From the NCBI RefSeq assembly GCF_041260155.1, contig NC_091931.1, positions 48,989,433 through 49,053,432 on the forward strand: DNA of 64,000 nt, given 5' to 3'. The position numbers were made by a program, and so were the translations under genes. Below the pieces are notes generated by a model. It saw only the letters and a list, made by a program, of their open reading frames with translations. It searched no databases and was not told where the DNA came from. The stretch is from Ptychodera flava. Its lineage: Eukaryota; Hemichordata; Enteropneusta; Ptychoderidae. This document shows positions 11,871 to 23,865 of this stretch, in pieces. The stretch's first letter is position 1, and the number at the start of each line of letters is the position of its first letter.

Positions 11871-12217
11871 TTAAGGTAGAATGCACCTCGGGGACAAATC
11901 AGATTCTCAAATTTCACAATCCTTTTCTGATCTATCACTTGTAGGGGCTTATTTTAAGCTCCCGGATTAGAACTTTTTCTTCGTCTTAGTCTTTTGAAAT
12001 TTGAAAATTTCATTTTTCTGTATGGCGGCCATATGGAATATCAAATATCGGTAGGCCTAAATGAAAAGGTAATTTGTTTCTCTAGTACCACACTTTGCTC
12101 GGTGACCCCTGACTTTTATTCTTGTTGACGTGGGAAGAAAATCATGATGGTTGGAAGTTTCATTGAGGAAAGTTGGAGCAAAAACTCTTTCCCTTTCGAG
12201 GCACATACTACCTTTAA
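11871..12217 (+). mobile_element. TTAA MITE family 1, copy 1
   Basis: Starts TTAAGGTAGAATGCACCTCG and ends CGAGGCACATACTACCTTTAA, giving inverted ends of about 20 bases. The interior keeps the family landmarks: TTCTGATCTATCACTTGTAGG, a GGCGGCCATATGGAAT phrase, TTTGTTTCTCTAGTACCA and GGTGACC. Non-coding. Five other copies in the window are near full length and two are partial or composite. Confidence 0.85.
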
Positions 12218-13256
12218 TTGAATCGTGGTCACCATTGAACTGTTTCTTTGTGGACATTTACCATTTTCTGTTAAAGATTTTCAAGGTCAAGTTGACGATA
12301 CGAAGATCGAATCTTCGGTAGTTTCGGGCTCACTAAAACTTATGACTAGTTATTCTCTAGTTTACGTTTATAGAAGCCCTCCGAACTTTCTCGGGCATCT
12401 TATGTTGATATAGGTGGTGATTTTCTATGCAACCAGTGACAATTTTTAACATTTTCCGGCTTGTCTGGTTGGCTTTAATATACCCTTTACCGTGGTGGCG
12501 ACTGGCGATCGAGTTGGTGAAAGTGGTAAAAATAGCATCGCACACAAAAGAGTTATGTACTGAATTCATAGACGAATTCACTTCGAGACGTAATGGATTT
12601 ACTGGAAAGTGTAATAGGCTTGTCAACACTTAGTTTCAGGGTAGATCACGCTAGTCCCTTATGACAAATAGCGGTGTTATGTATACTTGCTAATGAATGA
12701 CCCATAAGCGGAATGTAGGCCCAAAGCGGGGATTACGCAGATTACGGATAAGCCAACATCGTAAGGAAATCTACAGTCTCCTCCAGGAATGCTACATGCA
12801 CTTATCTTGTTCGTCTGAATTGTCATGAAGGAAAACCAAGTATTTAGCTCCAAAATGTCGCTTAAAAATGCCACATCAAGCTCTTGGGGCTATCTTACTA
12901 GATCACGTTATTTATTTACACCATGGTAATCATAAGAACTACAGAAACTCCATCAGCTGTTTCTTAAGTACACTATCGGTAACTTATTGTATTCTAAATC
13001 AAGCTCGTTCTGTGCTTCGTTCTAAGCCAAGGGTCGCATCGTTGTCATTCTGCCATAAGAGTTCTAACAATTCCTAGTTTTTATTGACCAAATACAAACT
13101 GTTTATAAAGAGTTCAAGAAATAAGGCGAATGCTCTATGTGAACAGAGGAAAGATCATCTTATTGCAGCTTTTTACAACGTAGTGATTAGATAACAAAAT
13201 TATGGCGATCAAAATACAAATAATAATGCTGCTAAAACGACCGTCAAACAATTATT
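12218..13256. other. Intergenic; no gene seen
   Basis: Non-repetitive sequence between the MITE and the (TAC)n array. Several short open frames show no recognisable protein signature. Confidence 0.4.
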
Positions 13257-13405
<149 letters not shown>

Positions 13406-13817
13406 AATGATAATAATAATAATAGAAGTAGATGGGGAAGTGTTTGCGAGTAAAATACAGGTAAATGCATAAACAAAGAAGCCAAAGCATTTAAAAATAT
13501 AACAAAAAAATCAAACCGACGAAAGACTTAGAAAACATAAATCCAAAAACATTTGAAATAACCTACATTAATTAAGACTGACGAAAGCAGTAGATTCACA
13601 GATGTTGTCATCGCAAATTTCTTTGTAATTTGATCTGTCTTGATTATTGATTATCCTATAATACGATTATAATAACATTACATATGTATACTACGAATAT
13701 ATCTTCAAAGTGTCTTACAAAGTAAACATACGTAAATACAGCATGTATTTTATTTGCCACTGTACAGATGTTCATATTCAAGTGACAAGCGGTGAACTTT
13801 CGAAACGAGGGCTACAG

Positions 13818-14467
13818 TTACAACGTCAGGCTAGAACATATAATCGAAAAGATAAAGGCAGACTTGATGTTTACTCCCGAAGCAGACGATTTCGACGGAG
13901 CATTTGTTTCGCCTTCAGTGGCTTCAAGTGCAATCTCGTCCCTGGCAACGCCGTCAATGCCGACCGTTACTTTCTCTTCATCAGTAGAAGCAGCCCAACG
14001 TGAACTTCCCGTGTGACGTTCGTCGACCAATCCTCGATCGGTCCGCATCTCCGCACGCGTGGAGGATTGGTATGCGTTTCCTCGATCACCCTCCTCGCGC
14101 TCGTCTGTAGCGGACGTGTGTGCATCAGTAGTCGGATCCGAAAAATGTCCGGGTCGGTCTTCACCGATGAGGTTGCATTCGAGCAAGGATACAGGACAGC
14201 CGGTCTCAGGGTCCAGACCTCCTCTCAATGCATCTTCTGGACTAAAGCCGCACATCATTGCTATTTCAAATATTGAATCGGGTCCAACAACTGTCAAGGC
14301 ACTCTGGACGTTTACGTTTTGAGGTTGGAAAACGGCTTCTTCATCACCACTCCCAATGAACACGATGTATGAATATCCTATTTCAACTGTATTGGCAACA
14401 CAACCAAGAGGAATAATACCCAGCCCTGTCACATTTATGAACCGTGGTACAAATACGTTGCCGGTCA
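13818..14467 (-). CDS. Gene C, terminal exon
   Basis: Acceptor CACAG at 14472-14468; stop TAA at 13820-13818. It holds the VTGLG core, the acidic linker and the hydrophobic C-terminus. Plus-strand open frames over 13.7-14.3 kb are antisense shadows of this exon. Confidence 0.7.
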
Positions 14468-17400
14468 CTGTGTGAAAAAATAACTTTAAAGTAATATTTG
14501 AGTGTAAAAGAGAAAGAAAAGAGATAAGGTGTTTCCAAACACTGCGATCAGGCTTCTTTGCAATAAGGAATGGTAACATACAACTTCATCGACAGGGCGC
14601 TGTATCATCATATTTACACAAAAAATGGTCATGACAACGTGAGTATCAGACATATTTGCCTACCACTGCCAAGGTATAGAAGTTTCGTTCCCTGATTTAG
14701 AAAACTACGTGGTGACTTGAAAGGACGATCGGCTCAAAGTATCCTACAGAACAGCGCATGAACCAAATTTTATAAACTTCACGATTCTTTGGTGTACGAC
14801 CGATTTATTTAGGACTATTTGAAGAGGTATTGTTGGGCGGAGGTACGGCATTTTTCTTCTTCAGGGTGTGATAAGTATTTTGGACTTGATCCTTTGGCAA
14901 ACGGTTTAGCCTTGGTCTTCGAGTTTCATTTCGCCCTGAGAGATTTTAAATTGAGACTGAAACCTCGACTGGAAGATCCGTCGCTCGAGGGCGCTCTCTA
15001 CGCTCCCCCCTCTTACAGGAGTGGAGCGTAGGGAGGGTCCTCGAGCGACGGATCTTCCAGTCTAACTGAAACCATGCAACAATCGAATCAAAATCCACGG
15101 GTGATGTCGTACGGGTATTCTTATAATTAATGCGATCGTGATGTCTTTTGGGTGATCAGAAATCTACACCGTGAACAATGTGAGGTTTCCGACCGGACGG
15201 AGGGAGTGGGGTTTCAATGTGCGTTTGGACTCTCTTTCTCACATCAGTATCATGTAGGCATATATTTCACGGTATCAAAAATGCGTGAAGATGCGACTCT
15301 AGCTTGTACGGTGGCCCCTACACGCCACGGAACTCTATTACTTTGAATATAAACTCTAATTTTTCTTGACAATATCTTTAATATTTGTAAGAGATTTTAT
15401 TTCTCCACCGCAAACTTTTAATTTTGTACGAGCAACATTATCTTAACATTATCTTAACTTTAACTTCTCGAAAGTAATTTAGTTTTAACAATAAAGAAAT
15501 ATGTTTCTCAAAAGTATTTTTTATTTTGTAAAACAAACGTAAAATTTTTTCAAGATAACAGACTCCCCTACACGTCATGGAAATTTATTACTTTTGAACA
15601 TAAACTCATATTTCTTGACAATATATTTAATATTTGTAAGAAATTTTATTTCTCCACAGCAAACTTTATTTCTGAACGGGAAACTTTATTTTGGGGTAAA
15701 CTGTTTTTAAAAACTTTTAACAAAAACATTTTAACTTTTAAAAAATAACTTTAACTTTGAACAAAATATTTGTTTCTCAAAAACGATTTTTATTTCGAAA
15801 AGAGTAAAAATTGTTCACAGCAAGAGTTGAAGATTTTTGCTGAGCGCGAACTGAGTTACTTAAATGACATAACCTTATGTCTTTAGAGCAGAAAACTTAA
15901 ATTCTTAAAGAAAAGTTTATTTTTCAAGAGTAAAATTAATTTCTTTATGGAAAAAAAGATTTTCTCAGAGCAGCAAATTGAAATATAGTGAATAAAACTT
16001 TTTTCTCAACGGAGAGAAATTATTTTCTGAAGACAACAAAACTAATTCCTTCAAGATATTTTCTACATATGAGTGTGGTTTAAGAATTTGGTAAAACTGA
16101 ACTGAGAAAAAACGAAAAAGGCATGAAAAAGTCAAACTTACTTTTCTTCAGAGCGAAATTTATTCCTGAGAGGAGAAATATTTCATGTGAGGGCGCAATT
16201 ACCTATAATGCATGGCAAACTCTTTCTAGCAAGAGTAAACATATTTTTGGGAAGAGTAAAACATTTTTCCGAGCAAAACTATTTTAACGGCGGCGGAAGT
16301 TAAAGTATCCACCATACAACACCCAAGTTTGATGACCCAGAGTCTCCGAGTTGGTAGCCGGTATCAGTTCGTGTTCGTGCCGGCTACATGGACGATCTGC
16401 TCTCCGAGACAACCATGACTGACTTCATCAGCGATACGGGCACGCCAGCCCGGCCCTACCCTGCCTGCGTACGATGCTGTGTGTTGGGGCCGTATAACGC
16501 CGGGAACTCACAACATCGTACACAGGGCTACGGGCACGCTGGTCAGTTGCCACTTGTCTGAGTCCCCGAAGAATGGTTTTATGTTTGAGTGATTCGTCCT
16601 GACGGCAGACGTGTGCGACGGGACCGCATTGGGGTTCTTCATTAGCTCTGCATGGCATAGCCCTGCGTACAGGTCTGTGTGTTCCCGGCGTTATTCGCCC
16701 GGAACACACAGACCTGTATGCAGGGCTATGCATGGCAGGGCTGTGTGTTACCGGCGTTATACAGTCTCCCACCACATAACACCGGTAACACACAGCCAAT
16801 GTGTGTGATATTCATCTTTTCTAAGAGGAGAAGCCAGATTCGTAATTTATAGAAACTGAAACTGAACCGAGCCCGCCAGATTTGACCACAGTCGCGGACT
16901 GGTTTTGACTTTCACGTGTGGTTTGCGGGGTCAAAAACGTAAAAGTCACCAGCCCGTAAAAGGCATATCCCGTCCGAAAACACCACAGCTGTGGACCCAC
17001 AACTACTGTATTGAACCACGCTCGACTGTGGTCAAATCTGGTGGGCCAGGTTCAGTTTCAGTCGAAGACTCTATCAATTACGAATCTGGCTTATAGAAAA
17101 GATGACTATCACACAACATAACATTAACAACACAGCAACTGATGAAGGAATAGCTCTGCATGGCAGGGCTGTGTGTTACCGGCGTTATGTGGTGGGAGGC
17201 CGTATAACGCCGGTAACACACAGCCCATGCAGAGCTAATGAAGGAACCCAATGCGGTCCATCCCGTCGCACAACGTCTGCAGTTAGGACGAATCACTCAA
17301 ACACAAAACCGTTCTTCGGGGACTCGGACAAGTGGCAACTGTTGAACTGACTCGTTTGCGTGCCCGTGCCCATAGCACTGCGTACGATGCTGTATGTTCC

Positions 17401-19421
17401 CGGCGTTATACGGCCCCAACACACAGCATCGTACGCAGGCAGGGTAGGGCCGGGCTAGCTGCAGTACAGTACGGCAAACCGTCCGACCCAAATACCCAGG
17501 TAAAACCTAGAGGTACTGTACTGCAGCTAGGGCCGGGCTAGCGTGCCTGTATCGCCGATGAAGTCAGTCATGGTTGTCTCGGAGACTCTGGGTCATCGAA
17601 CTTGGGTGTTGTATGGTGGGATACTTTAACTTCCGCCGCCGTTAAAATAAAGTTTTGCTCGTCGGAAAAATGTTTTACTCTTCCCCAAAATATGTTTACC
17701 TACTCTCGCTAGAAAGAGTTTGCTATGCATTACAGGTAATTGCGCCCTCACATGAAATATTTCTCCTCTCAGAATAAATTTCGCTCTGAAGAAAAGTAAG
17801 TTTGACTTTTTCATCCTTCCTTTTTCGTTTTTCTCAGTTCAGTTTCACCAAATTCTTAAACCACACTCATATGTAGAAAATATATCTTGAAAGAATTAGT
17901 TTTGTTGTCTTCAGAAATAGTTTCTCGCCATTGAGAAAAAAGTTTTATTCTCTGTATTTCAATTTGCTGCTCTGAGAAATCTTTTTCCATAAAGAAATTA
18001 ATTTTACTCTTGGAAAATAAAACTTTTCTTTAAGAATTTAAGTTTTCTGCTCTAAAGACATAGGGTTATGTCATTTAAGTAACTCAGTTCGTGCTTAGCA
18101 AAAATCTTCAACTCTTGCTGTGAACAATTTTTACTTCTTTTCGAAAAAAAAACGCTTTTGAGAAACAGATATTTTGTTCAAAGTTAAAGTTATTTTTTAA
18201 AAGCTGAAGTGTTTTTGTTAAAAGTTTTTAAAAACAGTTTACCCCAAAATAAAGTTTCCCGTTCAGAAATAAAAGTTTGCTGTGGAGAAATAAAATTTCT
18301 TACAAATATTAAATATATTGTCAAGAAATATGAGTTTATGTTCAAAAGTAATAAATTCATGATGTCCATGACGTGTAGGGGAGTTTGTTATCTTGAAAAA
18401 TTTTTACTTTTGTTTTACAAAATAAAAAATACTTTTGTGAAACATATTTTGTTTATGGTTAAAACTAAAAATACTTTCGAGAAGTTAAAGTTAAGATAAT
18501 GTTAAGATAATGTTGCCCGTACAAAATTAAAAGTTTGCGGTGGAGAAATAAATCTCTTACAAATATTAAAGATATTGTCAAGAAAAATTAGAGTTTATAT
18601 TCAAAAGTAATAGAGTTCCGTGGCGTGTAGGGGCCACCGTAAGCTAGACACTTGGACACGAACATGATATCGACGATTCGTAAGGTTTCAGTTTACAGAA
18701 AAGAATGGATTACTTTATTGTGTAACTTTTGGATGTTAACTTGCGCTTTGGAAACCCATAATCAGATAATGACATTTCTGTTGCTCACAAGAAAATGGGC
18801 ATTATGACGTTTGGCATTAAAGAACACTAAAAGAAAAAACACTAAAAAGCTTCCGCTGCAAATAGCAACTATTTCTTACCATAATGTTCGAATTCCTTAT
18901 TGTAGAAATGGCTAATGTTTAAAAATAATTTACGTGTATAGTTTGTCAGAGTCAAGGCCAGTAAAATCCACACTTCACTGTCTCTCTTTGAAGTATGTCT
19001 TAGCAAGAGTATCTAACATTTGGTTTATCAAGTTATTTAATGTCAGTTTTTCAGTGGAAAGGCGCTACACTGATAAGTCTATATTGGATTGGTAGGGATA
19101 GGCTAGGCCCTTTAGAAGAGTTACAATGATTTTGCTAGAAAAAAATATCGTAATACATTTTTCAATACATCCATCAATGAATCTATTTTTCTCACCTCGT
19201 ACACTGCATTTGTATTCGAAGAGGACATCATAGGCAGCCGGCCCTAAAGTAGAGGGAAACTTGTCGACAGCTGTGGCATATCCTATGATATCTGCTTCAA
19301 GTGCACGCTCTGCTAGTGTTTGGGCTGACCAATTTTGGGCGGGATCACAGGCGAACGACATTACAACATACAACATCAAGGATGATATAAAGGAAAAGTT
19401 TCTGCACTCGGTAGATGACAT
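13818..19421 (-). CDS. CCDC3-like secreted protein with acidic tail (gene C)
   Basis: Two exons, 19421-19196 and 14467-13818, joined by a 4.7-kb phase-1 intron. Exon 1 gives a signal peptide (MSSTECRNFSFISSLMLYVV, cleavage before ACDPAQNW) and the domain start (EADIIGYATAVDKF, YDVLFEYKCSVR). Exon 2 follows TTTTTTCACACAG and begins TGNVFVPRFINVTGLG; the VTGLG motif is shared with gene D and with vertebrate CCDC3 (LTGLG). YSYIVFIGSGD and AMMCGF follow. Total about 291 residues. After a CPVSLLEC segment the protein has a long Ser/Thr/Glu/Asp-rich stretch (about 90 residues) that A, B and D lack. It ends SASGVNIKSAFIFSIICSSLTL-like: small residues then a hydrophobic end, typical of a GPI-attachment signal. 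Inferred: a cell-surface protein on a mucin-like or acidic stalk. Confidence 0.68.
14957..15073. mobile_element. Short hairpin element with 9-bp target duplication
   Basis: Inverted arms 14967-15005 and 15023-15063 (GACTGGAAGATCCGTCGCTC... and complement) enclose a short C-rich loop. The 9-base direct repeat ACTGAAACC flanks it at 14956-14964 and 15065-15073. It lies in the gene C intron. An 8-9 bp duplication fits hAT-, P- or MULE-type transposases; the element itself is only about 100 bases and non-coding. Confidence 0.75.
16343..16408. mobile_element. Small hairpin insertion in left arm of fold-back element
   Basis: A 50-base insert (16351-16400) with TAGCCGG...CCGGCTA ends lies between two copies of TCTCCGAG. 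The right arm has a single, uninterrupted TCTCGGAGA site near 17576-17586, that is, the empty site. Confidence 0.7.
16650..16737. mobile_element. Hairpin cassette in left arm of fold-back element
   Basis: Near-perfect hairpin: CATAGCCCTGCGTACAGG... pairs with ...CCTGTATGCAGGGCTATG around TTATTCG. GCATGGCA occurs directly repeated on either side. The right arm has one GCATGGCAGGGCTGTG (near 17159) with no hairpin between, so this looks like an insertion with an empty site in the other arm. Confidence 0.65.
17446..17541. mobile_element. Hairpin insertion in right arm of fold-back element
   Basis: A 70-base insert (17459-17528) with ends CTGCAGTACAGTAC / GTACTGTACTGCAG lies between two copies of AGGGCCGGGCTAG. 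The left arm has only one copy of the corresponding site (near 16445-16457). Confidence 0.7.
19196..19421 (-). CDS. Gene C, first exon
   Basis: ATG at 19421 begins the signal peptide; an in-frame ATG at 19511 would prepend 30 residues and is less likely. Donor CGAG|GTGAGA at 19195, phase 1. Confidence 0.68.
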
Positions 19422-19687
19422 CTTCTCTGATGTGAGATGGAAGAATCCGGATAGAAGACGACTATCAAGATAAAGAAATCGTAGGAACGACTCAACAGTG
19501 AACTGGCTCACCGTAGAATTCCGGTCCCGGTCTTTGATTTAGACTGAATGATGCTGTCCGATTGTCAGGGGTATAACATTAGGTTCTTGTTCAGCGAGAC
19601 TTGGACTGCACCAAATGAACAGAGGGAGTATAACCGGTGCTCTTTCACATAAACATTACAAATTCGAAGAAAATGAAGTTATATGCC

Positions 19688-19785
19688 TGCGTAGCTGATT
19701 TACATACCACGGTGTCGGGGAAAATTTAGAAGTTATTACATGAAATGTAAAATTATTTAGTGCCCAATGCGCAAAAATGTCATAC
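19688..19785 (+). repeat. Dispersed repeat, copy 1
   Basis: About 95 bases matching 22742-22840 in the same orientation. Shared landmarks are GCATACCA[C/T]GGTGTC-type, GGGGAAAATTT/AGGGAAAATTT and AATGCGCAAAA.TGTC. Unknown type. Confidence 0.6.
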
Positions 19786-19919
19786 CACCCCCCCCCCCCG
19801 ACATAAACTCTACTGAATCTGAATTTAAGTTCTCGCGAGAGGATATTCGTATGTCTGCTATAGAAACAACATTTTTTAACAGAGTGCAGTTATATCGATT
19901 ATATACTTGACTAACATAC

Positions 19920-20022
19920 CACGATTTGCTGGCCCTGAACCTACCAATTCCCAGTTCACTTGTTCATGTCCCTGTATTACACAGGATTCGAAAACGTTTC
20001 TATTTTCGTGCCACAGTTTGGC
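19920..20022 (-). CDS. Possible orphan exon, unknown protein
   Basis: Bounded by a CTCAG acceptor (20023) and a G|GTATGTT donor (GT at 19919-19918). It encodes AKLWHENRNVF...SCVIQG and NWELVGSGPANRG. Alternatively translation could begin at an ATG at 20067, giving a 5' exon with a weakly hydrophobic start. Entry phase 0 and exit phase 1 do not fit the phase-1 introns of genes C or D. The product is not recognised. Confidence 0.22.
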
Positions 20023-22258
20023 CTGAGCACAGTATGCTTGCCTTACCAGGATTAGTAAGGAAGACAAATGATCAATGTACTGCTATGACAAAATAAGCCA
20101 GCTGTTTGTATGTTTGTCGACAATCTTATTTGCCCGGGGATGGCCGATGGACAATTTATCAGTTGTCTTAAATATAAAGTTATAACTAAGAAAACGTGAG
20201 GAACTGAGAATAAATATGCGTTGATGTTGCTTCATAGTGATTTCAATGGCACAGAGTCAAACATGTCAGTTTACACATATGCATCAACGTCTAACCACAT
20301 ACGACATTATATACGACACGCTACTATGATCTAAATACTGTTACAGAAACGTTGGATCTGTCACAGGTGGTTATTGTTTAACTCGTCTTATCAAGAAACG
20401 CAATGATTTGTTAATTTCAGAACAGTCAGTGAATAAGTCAGACTATGTGAATCTTTCGAACATGATGTCATTACGTCCATTGCCTTAAACTGGTTTAAGT
20501 GTTTACAAAATCCTGAAGGGCAAGATTTATGAAGTAGCAGACCTTTTTCAAAGGCGCATTTTCAAACATCGCTACTTCAACACCAATCTGCATTTTTTGA
20601 CCTACGGTATGATTACGGCCTTGCTGGTAATCCTGTTGGTCATATTCAACGCTCAGGGGTCCGTGCAAATACCGTAAACGAAAGCATAGTGTAAAACATA
20701 GGGACTGCAGTACGGAGGAAGCCGCCCAAAGCACTGATTTGATTTAATAATATCATGTAAGCCTATACTCCTGGTCATCATGACAAGCTCCCCGCTACCT
20801 ATGGCTATAGTTAAGGTTCTATCGTTAATCCAGTGTTACACGTATCGTATCTTATTGTATCTTAAAAATTGCTTGATCATACAAGAGCGCTTATTGTTTT
20901 TGAGGTCTCGAGGAAACTCAAAACTGTTGATTTGGTGACATACGAATCTTAGGCCATAATGAAACCTTATCAACAGAAACACAAGTTGTATCAAACCAAG
21001 AAGAAATTAAGTTTCCGGCAACCTAATCAACTCTAATTCATACCCCAGGTCCTTAACATGTTTCGTATTGTCAAAATTGACGTAATCTTAGTTTCTCTTT
21101 CCCTTCAGACTGTAAAAGTTGTGTGGTTACGAAAATATGCTTCACAAAACTAAGGTAGGTCGGTCGGGGATTTATTTTACTTTGCTTATTTTCTCTTCTT
21201 TTGTCTTGAAATTGTGCAACGTAATGTAGCGCTGATAGGTTTTCAGAATGGGCAGTGTTGTTATATCACATGCCATCATTACAATTCCTTCACAGAAACT
21301 TTTTATCAGTGGCCATATTTTACATTTTGCTCGATAAAATTATGACTCAGACGTTAGTTTATCACGTACATGTAAATACGAGAAAGCACACGGCATTTAG
21401 TCTCGCCAACTATCTTATTTGTCCGAACATAACCTCCTGCTCTAGTATAAGCCCCTCTCATGCGTTGAGATGATTTTTGAAAATGCTGTTTTTCTGCATT
21501 GTGTTTGAGCTCAACTTTGGTATTCAAATCGACAATCATGCCGGCCGACTGACTGATTATTAATTTGGGAGATGTCATCTTCATCGGATCATATTTGAAG
21601 ACTATGTCGTCAGAATTATGTATCAATAATTGTACTCATGTGTGTGTGTGTGTGAATTTGAAAGCATGGACAGCTATGCGGGATGAACCTTTGCTATGAG
21701 AGTTACACAAAGTTTTAATAATTGGAAACTGCCATGAATCATTCAAGTCTGTATATTACTTTCCAGATCAAAGAAACTAATAAAACGTGTTAAAATGTTG
21801 CCACATCGAAAATGCTATTTATTCTTGAAATGTTCAAACTTGATTTCTAACAGGCACTGTGTGGTCTGTGTGTTCATGGGTTTGCGTACTGTACTGGAAC
21901 AAAAAGATTCACCAATTTACTGAACAGTGCCCTTTTCAACTATTTGAATCACTTGTGCTGAAACACAAAATCAGCAACTTTTCACATTATTAAACTGCAT
22001 GAAAGAACTTTAAAATCTCAATTTAGTCTGGATGGATGGTATTAATCACTAATGTGCCAGGCAACAAAACTATAACTACATCACAGATCGTCCCAGAAAT
22101 GGAAACGTGCATATTTGTCGTGGTAGTGCCCCTCACAATTCTTAATCTTCTAGCGATTGCAACATCGTAACGACATTCAACTCAAACTGAGCGGGTTGCA
22201 CAATGAGGAAACGCGGAGACGGTCCTCTAAATTGTTCGGAAGTCCGCTTTAATTGTGA

Positions 22259-22619
22259 TTAAGGTAATATGCGCCTCGAAAGTGAAAGACTTAAACTTTT
22301 GCTCAAACTTTCGCCGATGAAACTTTTGACCGTTCCATTTCCAAAGCAAGGATAAAAATCAGAGGCCACCGTGCAAAATTTGGTACTAGAGAGACAAATT
22401 CTCCAGGATGTTTGACATTCAAAATGACCGCCATAGATATGTTAACTCTAAGGAGAAAAATAAAATTTTCGCCGGATTTTTCGAAAGCTAAGAAGGTGAA
22501 AACATTTCTTTTGCCAAGAGATTTAAAATGAACCCTAACAAGTGGTAGATCAGAAGGGCATTGCTGAAATTTGAAAGCCCGAATTTTTGTCCGAGTCCCT
22601 TAGGCACGTTTCATCTTAA
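22259..22619 (-). mobile_element. TTAA MITE family 1, copy 2
   Basis: Reverse-oriented copy: TTAAGGTAATATGCGCCTCG at the left end and GGCACGTTTCATCTTAA at the right. The interior carries GGTACTAGAGAGACAAATT and AGTGGTAGATCAGAAGGGC. Confidence 0.85.
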
Positions 22620-22741
22620 CAGCAGCTATTCAAAGGTTCCCAGGCCTCAATGATGGCTTTGGCTGGATGAAATCCCCGAGTAAACGTTACAGACATGACT
22701 AATGTCGATTGACACCATACTATATTGCTTGATTGTAGCGT

Positions 22742-22840
22742 ACAACAATGATTTGCATACCATGGTGTCAGGGAAAATTTCAGTTAAGTTATGACATCAA
22801 ATGCAAAATTATTAAGCGCTGAATGCGCAAAACTGTCGCA
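22742..22840 (+). repeat. Dispersed repeat, copy 2
   Basis: Partner of 19688-19785. Confidence 0.6.
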
Positions 22841-23010
22841 AAGTGGTTGCATCTTTCGTCCACGGTTGATCATGTGGCCTCATCGTTTGCATAGCTATCA
22901 AATTATAATTGATTTTCATATCCGCCATTAGTGATGTCGACTTTTGAAAGCCTTATGAGCTATTCAGTATAAAGTGGTTAGTTCAGTTAACGAAAATATT
23001 TTCTGTCAAG

Positions 23011-23360
23011 TTAGGATGTGCCTCGAAGACGATCGGCCCGGGATATTGGGACTTTGGAACTTTCAAAATATTTCTCTGGTATGCTGCCTGTCAAAATAAT
23101 TTTAGCCTTATGCATTAAATAACATGTTCATCGCCGTGATTTTGTTTGTTTGCTTGCATTGTTTGTTTTTGAAAATTTCATATTCTCATAGAGTTTACAT
23201 GGGAATGGGATGGTGGCCATTTGGAATTACAAAATAAGGTTTCTTGTACTAGGGCTGCAATTTGCAGTATGACCTTGATATTTATTCTTGATTTTAAAAG
23301 AAAAAGTGAATGGTTTCAGCAAACTTTTAAAACTTTGTTAAGAGGCGAGTGTTATCTTAA
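23011..23360 (+). mobile_element. TTAA MITE family 1, copy 3 (diverged)
   Basis: Starts TTAGGATGTGCCTCGAAGAC and ends GAGGCGAGTGTTATCTTAA. The interior keeps GGGATGGTGGCCATTTGGAAT and TTTATTCTTGATTTTAAAAG, but the DNA is clearly older than the other copies. Confidence 0.7.
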
Positions 23361-23865
23361 CGGTATGTTTCTGAGGAAATACCATCATCTCGGCACCAGT
23401 GCACTGATAATAATACAAAGACACTAAAGGACAGAATAAAATCACACCTTAACACATACCGACAGTAAGATAGCGAGGCACAAACATTTTCTGCAAATGG
23501 GAAACAATGTGCTGGTGAAATGTTAAACATCACAACATTATGAAATTTTAATGCTTTGCTTCATGTTGGAAAATTATTTGCGCATGTCGAACAATTGTTT
23601 TATGTGGTAAATGTTATAAATTATGAATGCAACTTGAAATAGTCTCCAACTGCTTCATCTCTGAACGATTAAAATCTATTACATCAACTTGAAAGAGGAA
23701 ACATACAACTAAGTGGGTGAGACACGACGACACGATTGAATAGAAATCGACAGTTCAGGGTCACCGAACAATGAAAAACAAAAAGCCCGGCTGATACAAC
23801 TACAACGATAAAAGTATACGCGTTCGATCATAAAAATGTAATAACCAAATGGGATAGGAAAAAAC

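Larger units (their letters stand above)
15298..18648. mobile_element. 3.35-kb fold-back element (arms about 1.6 kb)
   Basis: One giant inverted repeat inside the gene C intron. The left end TCTAGCTTGTACGGTGGCC and right end GGCCACCGTAAGCTAGA mirror each other. The outer kilobase of each arm is AT-rich, with repeated phrases such as TTTATTTCTCCACAGCAAAC. The inner part is GC-richer and made of stacked hairpins around CCGGCGTTAT. The innermost arms (GACCACAGTCG / CGACTGTGGTC, near 16890 and 17030) enclose a spacer of about 120 bases. No transposase frame was seen, so it is non-autonomous. No convincing target duplication was found at the outer ends. Confidence 0.85.
19422..23865. other. Intergenic between genes D and C
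   Basis: It holds two MITE copies (22259 and 23011), a dispersed repeat pair (19688/22742) and one possible exon (20022-19920). Otherwise no gene is recognised. Confidence 0.4.

Noticed and set aside
13710-14322. Several plus-strand frames of 74-97 codons
   Set aside because: Antisense to the gene C terminal exon, which has family motifs and splice sites.
16428-17541. Overlapping frames rich in Arg, His, Ser and Thr on both strands in the fold-back element
   Set aside because: They occur in mirrored form in both arms, as expected from the inverted repeat, and match no transposase.
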